From contig JBBRLR010000142.1 of NCBI GenBank assembly GCA_038231255.1, forward strand, positions 1 through 11,533: a DNA stretch of 11,533 bases, in the 5' to 3' direction. The stretch comes from JALYUS01 sp038231255. GTDB lineage: Bacteria; Chloroflexota; Chloroflexia; Thermomicrobiales; JALYUS01. The notes below the pieces were generated by a model that searched no databases, had not been told where the DNA came from, and saw only the letters and a program-made list of their open reading frames with translations. The position numbers and the translations under genes are program-made. Below, one piece after another: positions 6,188 to 11,533 of this stretch. Every line of letters begins with the position of its first letter. The first letter of the stretch is position 1.

Positions 6188-7027
6188 TTGACCATCACAC
6201 CACCAATCGCTATCGTCGTGGCGATGCCGAAGGAGATGACGCATCTGGAGAGGTTGCTGCGCGAACATGGCGCACGGTGGGAGGGGACGGATACGTACGG
6301 CCCGCGTCGCTTCGACCGCGTCACCTTCAACGGCATGCCGCTCGTGCTGACGACCTGCTGGGTTGGCATGGTCGCGGCGGCGGCTGCGACGGAGGCGATA
6401 ATCGCGCGCTATGCACCCCGCGCGATCCTCAATTACGGTTGCACGGGCGCGCACCGCGATGATCTCATGCTCGGTGATGTCGTCGTCGGCACGGCATGTG
6501 TTGCCTACGATCATGGGCGGCTCCGACCGGGCGGTGCGTTCGAGCATACGCCGAAGCGCCTTCGCGCGGACGACGAGACGAAGCTTGCCGCGTTCCCGAC
6601 CAGCACCGCCCTGCTCGCTATGGCGGAGTTGATCGCGGGCCTGGGGCAATGGCGGGCGGAGCTGTGGCCCGAGACGACCTGGCTCGCGGGCCAACCCCGC
6701 CGCGCGCCGCGCGTCTGGTTCGGCCCCGTCGCCTCGGCGGATCGCTTCACGCAGGACGCTGACGCCCTCCGCGCCCTCCACGTGCGGCACGCAACGCTCT
6801 GCGAAGACATGGAGGCTGCCGCCATCGCGCAACTCTGCCTGCTTCACGATGTCCCCTTCCTGACCGTCAAGGATATCTCCAATAACGAGTTCCACACCGT
6901 CTCCACCTTCGGCGATAGCGGGACGTTCGACGCGCTGCACGCGGAACTCGGCAAACGCGCCGGGTCGTTCCTGTTCGCAGTTCTCGAACGCCTCGCCGCG
7001 AATGAAGCGTTGAGGGCCGAGGACTGA
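6188..7027 (+). CDS. Nucleoside phosphorylase / nucleosidase family protein
   Basis: A 279-aa PNP_UDP-family protein, expected to cleave a nucleoside's N-glycosidic bond in salvage. Motifs: AMPKEM (12-17), with Glu16 at the place of the MTAN catalytic Glu; NYGCTGAHRDDLMLGDVVVG (82-101), the ribose/phosphate loop; GPVASADRF (179-187); and CEDMEAAAIAQ (205-215), whose Met208-Glu209 grip the sugar. At the position of the general-acid Asp in MTAN (ISD) this protein has Asn232 (KDISNNEFH), so the base or reaction may differ. TTG 6188 is chosen because GGAGG lies 6 nt upstream; GTG 6173, within that ribosome site, would lack one of its own. About 30 residues longer than typical MTAN. The pairing with the dehydrogenase upstream suggests both act on one sugar- or nucleoside-derived compound; which is unknown. 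Confidence 0.82.
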   Translation: MTITPPIAIVVAMPKEMTHLERLLREHGARWEGTDTYGPRRFDRVTFNGMPLVLTTCWVGMVAAAAATEAIIARYAPRAILNYGCTGAHRDDLMLGDVVVGTACVAYDHGRLRPGGAFEHTPKRLRADDETKLAAFPTSTALLAMAELIAGLGQWRAELWPETTWLAGQPRRAPRVWFGPVASADRFTQDADALRALHVRHATLCEDMEAAAIAQLCLLHDVPFLTVKDISNNEFHTVSTFGDSGTFDALHAELGKRAGSFLFAVLERLAANEALRAED

Positions 7028-7071
7028 GGAAAACGGTACGCACGGCTGTGCGATCTTATCTGCATCGCGCA

Positions 7072-7218
7072 TGGAAGCGTCGAAAAGCCGGTAGATCGTC
7101 GCCGCCGCGGGAGTGGGTAGCGCGGGCTTTCCAGCCTGCGTCCCACTCGCAGGCTGGAAAGCCCGCGCTACCTAAATCGGTCGCTCATGGCGAACCGACC
7201 GGCTTTTCGACGCTTCCA
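7072..7218. mobile_element. MITE-like element with 21-bp terminal inverted repeats
   Basis: A non-coding 147-bp element. The 21 bases at 7072-7092 (TGGAAGCGTCGAAAAGCCGG and one more T) are a perfect inverted copy of 7198-7218. Directly outside both ends stands the same 7-bp sequence, TCGCGCA (7065-7071 and 7219-7225), as expected for a target-site duplication. It is far too short to encode a transposase, so any movement would depend on an enzyme elsewhere in the genome. It carries a second, perfect palindrome at 7116-7172. It lies between the nucleosidase gene and the unknown gene at 7273. The transposase family is not identified. Confidence 0.75.
7116..7172. repeat. Perfect 25-bp palindrome with a 7-nt loop
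   Basis: Positions 7116-7140 (GGTAGCGCGGGCTTTCCAGC then CTGCG) pair at all 25 positions with 7148-7172 around the loop TCCCACT. The sequences between this palindrome and the outer element's arms do not match each other, so this may be a separate repeat lodged inside the element. I recall similar GTAGCGCGGGCTT-CCAGCC-type palindromes as dispersed repeats in other environmental genomes. In RNA it would form a very stable hairpin and could block transcription from the nucleosidase gene. Confidence 0.85.
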
Positions 7219-7232
7219 TCGCGCAGCTCACA

Positions 7233-7261
7233 TTGCGCCTGCTGCCATCGCGGGGTATTCT
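7233..7261 (+). promoter_or_regulatory. Possible promoter before the 7273 gene
   Basis: TTGCGC (7233-7238) and TATTCT (7256-7261) are separated by exactly 17 bp. Spacing is ideal, but matches are modest (three and four of six). Transcription would start near 7268, leaving the AAGGAG ribosome site at 7262-7267 at or outside the mRNA end, which argues against this exact placement. Confidence 0.3.
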
Positions 7262-7272
7262 AAGGAGTGTGA

Positions 7273-7641
7273 ATGTGGGGAATGCCGGATGCATTGGTGC
7301 GTTCGGGGCATACACGGGAGTACGCAAGCATGGACGAGGAAGATCGCTCGATCGCGCTAACGCGGGCGTTGCGATGGATGGGCAGCAAGGAAGTCTTCGA
7401 GGCGAGCACGGCGACGGGTTCGACCTACCATGTGATGCGCCACCCGGAGGGCGGCTATGAGATCACGGGTGGCCGCAGTTTGCGCGGCTGGGAGCGGGCG
7501 GACATCGTCGGCGCGGTGCCCGATTCATCCGGCTACGCCCGCCTCGCCGTCATTCGCGCCGATCCGGGCGCGGACGATAAATCCCTCACGACCAGCCCTG
7601 TCATGCAGTGGCGGATCGTCCCCCGCACCCAGGCGGGATGA
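7273..7641 (+). CDS. Unknown 122-aa protein
   Basis: I do not recognise this protein. It has a polar N-terminus, a helix near DEEDRSIALTRALRWMG (21-37), then what looks like a small beta-rich domain: KEVFEASTATGSTYHVMRHP, GGYEITGG, RADIVGAVPD, YARLAVIRAD and VMQWRIVPRT. It has no signal peptide, membrane segment or cysteine. AAGGAG is 5 nt before ATG 7273; the in-frame ATGs at 7282 and 7330 are weaker because they lack such a site. Its TGA stop (7639-7641) is the first base group of a heptad hairpin, which also separates it from the convergent gene at 7706-8158. The plain composition and the good ribosome site make it a likely real gene, without a function. Confidence 0.65.
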   Translation: MWGMPDALVRSGHTREYASMDEEDRSIALTRALRWMGSKEVFEASTATGSTYHVMRHPEGGYEITGGRSLRGWERADIVGAVPDSSGYARLAVIRADPGADDKSLTTSPVMQWRIVPRTQAG

Positions 7642-7705
7642 GCAATGAGCAATGAGGGAACGGACTTGGCCTTCTCATTGCTCATTGCTCGCCGCTCATT
7701 GCTCG
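7639..7705. repeat. Heptad repeat (TGAGCAA) forming a perfect 17-bp hairpin between convergent genes
   Basis: Positions 7640-7656 (two and a half units of TGAGCAA) pair perfectly with 7674-7690 around a 17-nt loop. A further inverted unit reaches 7705. The repeat touches both gene ends: the TGA of the plus-strand gene begins it and the TAA of the minus-strand gene (7706-7708) follows it at once. It could act as a two-way terminator. It is the same repeat family as at 4930-4991. Confidence 0.85.
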
Positions 7706-8158
7706 TTACCGCTTGCGATCGGGCAGGATGAAACCGGCGGGCGGGATAAAGAGGGTTGGCTTCTTTTCCTCACCCCATGGTTCCGGCTCGTAGGTGTCCG
7801 GCGGCGCGGCGGGTTTGAAACCAGCCTCTTCGAGCGTGCTGATCTGCGCTTCCATGTCGCGTTGCGCGGTTTCGACCGTCGTCGCCGTCACCTGCGTGGC
7901 GGAGACGCGCGTCTTGCCGTCCGCATCCTCGCGCACGCGGCTAATGATGACGCTCTGCATCGGCCCTTGATTGGTCTCGACGACCGCCAGTTGGATAGCC
8001 AGCGCGGCGATGCGCCCGCTCTGCTCGCGGCCATACCAAACCTGCACCGTTTGCAACGGTGAGGCGGGCAGGGTCGTCGCCGCGACGGGGATGCCCCGAT
8101 TCGCGCGATCGAGTTCCTCCCAACCCAGTGTCTCAACGTCGCCTTCCATCATGTCCAA
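7706..8158 (-). CDS. Unknown 150-aa protein
   Basis: I do not recognise the family. The N-terminal half looks like a beta-rich domain: TLPASPLQTVQVWYGREQSG, RIAALAIQLAVVET and MQSVIISRVREDADGKTRVS. A helix follows (TAQRDMEAQISTLEEAG, 97-113), then a proline-rich tail (PAAPPDTYEPEPWGEEKKP) ending in LFIPPAGFILPDRKR. No signal peptide or membrane segment is seen. The start is TTG 8158 because AGGAGG (8166-8171) is 7 nt upstream; ATG 8152 and 8149 are in frame but 13 and 16 nt away. The open frame continues far upstream on this strand, but beyond the ribosome site it is antisense to the oxidoreductase and not coding. No partner gene is adjacent on this strand. Confidence 0.65.
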   Translation of the reverse strand: MDMMEGDVETLGWEELDRANRGIPVAATTLPASPLQTVQVWYGREQSGRIAALAIQLAVVETNQGPMQSVIISRVREDADGKTRVSATQVTATTVETAQRDMEAQISTLEEAGFKPAAPPDTYEPEPWGEEKKPTLFIPPAGFILPDRKR

Positions 8159-8479
8159 GGTTGCTCCTCCTGAATCGTTGATGCGGCGGGAATGTGTGCC
8201 GCAGAATCGTATTTGAGCAGTGTACCATGCGACGAGTCCCGCCGAGTTTCCTGCATATGGCACATACAAACGCACTAACAATCTCCTATGCGAAGATATT
8301 CCCCACCATTCGATAGCGAAGATATTGCTGTGCGGATTATGCGAAATCTGTGGCGAAACCCCCTCCCCAAGTGACCGTACAGCGCATATGATGGGCAACA
8401 CATCGAGATCGGTCATGTCGTGGGTGCGGCGGATGGGCGGCGGATGTGGGATCGCGTGGGGGAAGGGAACCCGGTAGGA
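8159..8479. other. Divergent intergenic region with three phased GCGAA motifs
   Basis: This 321-bp region lies between the minus-strand gene ending at 8158 and the oxidoreductase. Positions 8230-8350 are noticeably richer in A and T than the surroundings. GCGAAGATATT occurs at 8290-8300 and 8316-8326, and a related GCGAAATCTG begins at 8341; the spacings are 26 and 25 bp, about two and a half helix turns. This could be a regulator binding array. On the plus strand TATGAT (8387-8392) could be a -10, without a convincing -35. No gene is seen. Confidence 0.4.
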
Positions 8480-9706
8480 ATGGCCACGATTCAGATGGAT
8501 GTCGTCGTGATCGGCGGCGGTATCACCGGAACATCCATTGCGTATGCGCTCGCGCGGCGGGGCGTCCGCAATGTGCTGCTGCTCGAACAGCGCACGACGG
8601 CGGGCAACACGACGCGGGGCGCGTTCGGCGTTGTGCGGACCTACCACGCGAGTCGGGTGATGGTTTCGGTGGCGCGGCGGTCGGTGCGGCTGTACGAGCA
8701 ATTCGAGGAGGAGAGCGGCGCGCCCATATTCGCGCGCACCGGCTTGCTCGTTGTGGTCCCGACCGGTGAGCAGGAGATGCTTGAAGCGAACGTCGGCGTC
8801 GCGACACACCTCGGCAGCAATGTGCAACTGCTCGCAAGCGGTGATGCCGTCCGTGCCGTGGAGCCGCGCATCAGCCTGAATGGGGTTGCCGCCGCCGCGT
8901 ACGAGCCGGGCGCGGGGTATGGCGACACGGTGCAGGCATCGGCTGCCTTTGCCATCCGCGCGCGGGACCTCGGCGCACAGATACGGCAGGGTATTCGCAT
9001 CCTCAATATTGATACTGAGGGCGAAGCGAGCGACCGGCGGATCACCGGCGTACTCACCGATGGCGGCTATGTGCGCACGGGCTGCGTCGTCAACGCCGGT
9101 GGGATCGGGGGGCCGTCGGTGAGCGAGATGGTCGGCGTCGCGTTGCCGGTGCTCTCGTACCGCTATCTCGGCGTCGTGCTGCGCCATCCGCCCTCGTTCG
9201 GCACGGCGCACCCGATCACGCTCGACCTCGTCAACGGCGCGGTGATGCGGCCGAGCGGCCCGCGCCTCACGCTCGTCGGCCCGCTCGGCGCGGTCGCCGA
9301 GGATGTTGTGCCGCCCGGCTGGGACGATCCGCGCACCGATGCCTCCGCCGCCCCGGAATATCAGACACTGCTTCGCCGCCGCTATCCCGAACTGGCGACA
9401 GCGACCGTCCACGCCGCGTGGGCGACCTCGCACGATGTTTCGCCTGACTGGTACCCGATGATCGGCCCGGTGGACGGCGTCGAGGGATACTACTGCGCGG
9501 TCGGTATGGGGGGATACAGTTTTGCCCTCGCCCCCGCCGTCGGCGAGATGGTCGCCCGCCTCATCACCGACGAAGGGAGCGACGGCGTCGTCCGCCCCCG
9601 CCGTTCCGAGGACCTCGACCCGAAGAGCCACGCCTACTTCTTTCGCCCCGGCCGCTTTGCCGGTCGCGACGCGGACACGCCAGTTCCAGTTTCTCCTGTT
9701 CAGTAA
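8480..9706 (+). CDS. FAD-dependent oxidoreductase, DAO (glycine/sarcosine/D-amino acid oxidase) family
   Basis: A 408-aa flavoenzyme of the DAO superfamily, which oxidises an amine or amino acid, passing electrons from FAD to oxygen or another acceptor. The N-terminal Rossmann motif VVVIGGGITGTSIAYALARRG (start at 8-28) ends with Glu36 (LLLEQ), which holds the FAD ribose. NAGGIG (205-210) is the second FAD-contacting loop. The C-terminal YYCAVGMGGYSFALAPAVGE region (337-356) is the family's closing FAD motif. At the place where monomeric sarcosine oxidase has its flavin-linking Cys (before TPD-type sequence) there is AAWATSHDVSPDW, so that covalent link is absent. Start ATG 8480 puts the motif close to the N-terminus; the ribosome site is poor (GGAAGGG 12 nt away), and ATG 8495 is possible. 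No partner subunit is adjacent; substrate unknown. Confidence 0.88.
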   Translation: MATIQMDVVVIGGGITGTSIAYALARRGVRNVLLLEQRTTAGNTTRGAFGVVRTYHASRVMVSVARRSVRLYEQFEEESGAPIFARTGLLVVVPTGEQEMLEANVGVATHLGSNVQLLASGDAVRAVEPRISLNGVAAAAYEPGAGYGDTVQASAAFAIRARDLGAQIRQGIRILNIDTEGEASDRRITGVLTDGGYVRTGCVVNAGGIGGPSVSEMVGVALPVLSYRYLGVVLRHPPSFGTAHPITLDLVNGAVMRPSGPRLTLVGPLGAVAEDVVPPGWDDPRTDASAAPEYQTLLRRRYPELATATVHAAWATSHDVSPDWYPMIGPVDGVEGYYCAVGMGGYSFALAPAVGEMVARLITDEGSDGVVRPRRSEDLDPKSHAYFFRPGRFAGRDADTPVPVSPVQ

Positions 9707-9756
9707 CACGACTCCACGACGCAACATAGTCAACAATAGAATTGCGTGTTTATGGC

Positions 9757-9785
9757 TTGCGGATCGGGAATATCGCCCCTACAAT
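9757..9785 (+). promoter_or_regulatory. Promoter for the FmdB-like gene
   Basis: TTGCGG (9757-9762) and TACAAT (9780-9785) are separated by exactly 17 bp. The -10 matches five of six and the -35 begins with the key TTG. The predicted start would be near 9792, about 60 bases before ATG 9853. Confidence 0.5.
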
Positions 9786-9852
9786 CATGCGTTGGAGATG
9801 AGGGAATCGAATGCTCCCGTACCGATGCGCGCGTTGGAGGATGTGAAACCGG

Positions 9853-10215
9853 ATGCCGATCTATGTATACGAGCGACCCGATGGGAGCCGTTTCGAGCTT
9901 CGTCAGGGATTTAATGATGAAAGCCTGACCGCAGACCCGGAGACGGGCGTGTCGGTTCGGCGGATTATGCAGCCCGCCCCGATTATCTTTAAGGGTTCCG
10001 GCTGGTACAAGACCGACAGCCGCGCGAGCGCGTCGAGCGACAAAACCGAGGCGAAGGCGCCCGAGGCTGCGGCGTCGGCCACTGCTGAGAAGAGCGATGG
10101 CGCGGCGACCGAGACGAAGAGCACGAAAGAAGCGGTGAGCGAGGCGACAGCGAAAACGACGGCGGAAATCAAGAAGACGGCGGACAAGCCAGCCACGCCT
10201 GCGGCGGCGTCCTGA
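9853..10215 (+). CDS. FmdB-like protein that lacks the zinc-binding cysteines
   Basis: A 120-aa protein. Residues 1-57 follow the FmdB/CxxC_CxxC zinc-ribbon family closely: MPIYVY start, FELRQGFNDESLT, VRRIMQPAPIIFKGSGWYKTDSR. The family's two CxxC pairs are replaced by ERPDG (after VY, 7-11) and DPET (28-31), and the protein has no cysteine at all, so it cannot bind zinc in the usual way. Residues 58-120 are a low-complexity, probably disordered tail of Ala, Lys, Glu, Ser and Thr. FmdB proteins were linked to regulation of formamidase genes, but their role is poorly known. GGAGG (9836-9840) lies 12 nt before the ATG, rather far. The gene precedes cysE by 195 bp on the same strand; co-transcription is possible but unproven. 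Confidence 0.75.
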   Translation: MPIYVYERPDGSRFELRQGFNDESLTADPETGVSVRRIMQPAPIIFKGSGWYKTDSRASASSDKTEAKAPEAAASATAEKSDGAATETKSTKEAVSEATAKTTAEIKKTADKPATPAAAS

Positions 10216-10410
10216 TGCTGCCGACGCGAACGGCGGCCCTCGCGCCGCTCTTCCAGTTGCGCTACCCACCGCTGGCCGCATTCCGCAGCGCGGGGGGCTG
10301 CTGCCTCTGTCGGTGAGGGGAGTGCGCCACGCGATGCGGCCGCTTCCCGCTTAACGTACCCACCGGTCGGCGCTTTTGCCGGCGTGGACGTGCCGATAGG
10401 AGCATGCCCC

Positions 10411-11088
10411 ATGTTCGACCGTATTCGCGAAGACATCAAAGCCTTTTACGACAAGGACCCGGCGGCGAAGAGCACGCTGGAAATTATTCTCGCCTACCCC
10501 GGTTTCCACGCGGTCGTGTTGCATCGCCTGGCGCACCGGCTATATCTGCGACAGATACCGGTGCTGCCTCGCCTCGTTTCGCACTTTAACCGCTGGATCA
10601 CCGGCATCGAGATCCATCCCGCCGCGCGCCTCGGTCGCCGCCTGACGATTGACCACGGCATGGGCGTGGTCATCGGGGCGACGGCGGAAGTGGGCGACGA
10701 TGTCCTGCTCTATCAGGGCGTCACGCTCGGCAACGCGCGCTTCCAGCGCGGCAAGCGGCACCCGACCGTCGGCAACAATGTCGTGATCGGCGCGGGGGCG
10801 AAAGTTCTCGGCCCGATCACCGTCGGCGACGGCGCGCGGGTGGCGGCGGGCGCCGTGGTGATCAACGACGTGCCGCCGCACACAACAGCGGCGGGCGTCC
10901 CCGCGAAGGCGATTCGTTACCACAACCCGGACACGGGGGAATCGCGGCGCCTGGAGCAGATGCCCGACCCCGAGGGGGACGAGATCAGGCTATTGCGCAC
11001 TCGTGTCGGTGAGTTGGAAGAGCGACTGGCCGCACTCGAAGAGCGCGACACTAATGAGCTTGTCACGAGGAGGCGAACGGTCGCATGA
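10411..11088 (+). CDS. cysE: Serine O-acetyltransferase
   Basis: A 225-aa enzyme that makes O-acetylserine from serine and acetyl-CoA, the first committed step of cysteine synthesis. It has the short N-terminal helical region (FDRIREDIKAFYDKDPAAKS) of the EpsC-type enzyme, then left-handed parallel beta-helix repeats from about 66 to 166. Key residues are Asp81-His82 in IDHGMGVVIGATAEVG (catalytic pair) and His117 in KRHPTVGNNVVIGAGAKVLG. Residues 190-212 look like a coiled coil (EIRLLRTRVGELEERLAALE), and the C-terminus ends in Ala, not the Ile that docks into CysK in many homologues. ATG 10411 follows AGGAG by 8 nt. The last four bases overlap cysS (ATGA), so the two are translated together. 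Confidence 0.95.
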   Translation: MFDRIREDIKAFYDKDPAAKSTLEIILAYPGFHAVVLHRLAHRLYLRQIPVLPRLVSHFNRWITGIEIHPAARLGRRLTIDHGMGVVIGATAEVGDDVLLYQGVTLGNARFQRGKRHPTVGNNVVIGAGAKVLGPITVGDGARVAAGAVVINDVPPHTTAAGVPAKAIRYHNPDTGESRRLEQMPDPEGDEIRLLRTRVGELEERLAALEERDTNELVTRRRTVA

Positions 11089-11533
11089 CGCTACGAGTGT
11101 ACAACACCCTGACGCGCGCGGAAGAACCGTTCGAAACGATCGAACCGGGCAAGGTGCGGATGTACGTCTGCGGCCCGACCGTCTACGCGGACGCCCACAT
11201 CGGCCACGCAATGAGCGCGATGGTCTTCGATGTCATCCGGCGCTATCTGGAGTTTGCCGGGTATGCGGTGAAGCACGCACAGAACTTCACGGATATTGAC
11301 GATAAGATCATCAACCGCGCGAACGCCGAAGGGCGCGACCCGAATGAGCTGGCCGAGGAATACATCAACCAGTGGCTGCGCCAAACAGCCGCGTTGAATG
11401 TCAAACCCGCGACGGTCTATCCGCGCGCGACGCAGGAACTCGGCAATATCCACGCGATGATCCAGACGCTGATAGACAAGGGCAATGCCTACCCGATGGA
11501 CGGCGATGTCTACTACCGCGTCCGCTCGTTCGA
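11085..11533 (+). CDS. cysS: Cysteinyl-tRNA synthetase, N-terminal part (cut by the window edge)
   Basis: The first 149 codons of a class I aminoacyl-tRNA synthetase that charges tRNA-Cys in the cytoplasm. It shows YVCGPTVYADAHIGHAMSA (27-45), with Cys29 of the zinc site and the HIGH signature at 38-41, then NFTDIDDKIINRA (67-79), as in all CysS proteins. The KMSKS loop and anticodon domain lie beyond the right edge. The ATG overlaps the cysE stop by four bases, with GAGGAGG at 11067-11073, 11 nt upstream. The cysE-cysS pairing is common in bacteria and couples cysteine supply to tRNA charging. I saw no T-box element upstream of cysE. Confidence 0.97.
   Translation, partial: MTLRVYNTLTRAEEPFETIEPGKVRMYVCGPTVYADAHIGHAMSAMVFDVIRRYLEFAGYAVKHAQNFTDIDDKIINRANAEGRDPNELAEEYINQWLRQTAALNVKPATVYPRATQELGNIHAMIQTLIDKGNAYPMDGDVYYRVRSF

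Noticed and set aside
4904..7072. A 722-codon open frame on the minus strand
   Set aside because: It lies antisense across the whole dehydrogenase and nucleosidase genes, is very rich in Arg, Asp and His as expected for the opposite strand of GC-rich coding DNA, and shows no family motif.
7233..7272. A confident promoter for the 7273 gene
   Set aside because: Kept only at low confidence, because the predicted transcription start would exclude the strong AAGGAG ribosome site.
8159..9736. Upstream continuation of the minus-strand frame ending at 7706, giving a 676-codon frame
   Set aside because: Beyond the TTG start at 8158 it is antisense to the FAD oxidoreductase and has shadow composition. 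The AGGAGG at 8166-8171 supports the short gene.
10216..10410. T-box riboswitch or other cysteine-responsive leader before cysE
   Set aside because: The conserved antiterminator T-box sequence is absent and no terminator with a T-run is present. The region is GC-rich with only short, weak stems.

Overview
The window is high-GC bacterial DNA, dense with genes, using G-rich ribosome binding sites and some TTG starts. Gene content and style (a cysE-cysS pair, an FmdB-type protein, a HigB/XRE pair, many dispersed palindromes and heptanucleotide repeats) suggest Chloroflexota, perhaps near Thermomicrobia or Sphaerobacter. This is an inference; no rRNA or tRNA gene is present to settle it.

Layout. 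1-225: no gene recognised, ending in a GC-rich hairpin repeat. 226-1695 (-): secreted phosphoesterase of the phospholipase C / acid phosphatase family. 1981-2643 (+): toxin-antitoxin pair whose HigB-like toxin is broken by one extra A while the XRE antitoxin is intact. 2640-3827 (-): PLP-dependent aminotransferase whose stop overlaps that of the antitoxin. 3828-3996: divergent intergenic region with a 7-bp tandem repeat inside a hairpin. 3997-4946 (+): a small unknown protein and a membrane protein with a possible helix-hairpin-helix tail. 5045-7027 (+): zinc-type alcohol dehydrogenase and a nucleoside phosphorylase/nucleosidase, 21 bp apart and probably one operon. 7072-7218: a 147-bp MITE-like element with 21-bp terminal inverted repeats, a 7-bp target duplication and a second perfect palindrome inside. 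7273-7641 (+) and 7706-8158 (-): two convergent unknown genes separated only by a heptad hairpin. 8159-8479: AT-richer intergenic region with three phased GCGAA repeats. 8480-9706 (+): FAD-dependent DAO-family oxidoreductase. 9853-10215 (+): FmdB-like protein that has lost its zinc-binding cysteines. 10411 to the right edge (+): cysE and the 5' part of cysS, overlapping by ATGA.

The only firm pathway is at the right end: CysE makes O-acetylserine, the precursor of cysteine, and CysS charges tRNA-Cys. The rest is general metabolism. No defence island, prophage or CRISPR array is visible. The most distinctive content is in the non-coding DNA and in several proteins missing residues their families normally keep.
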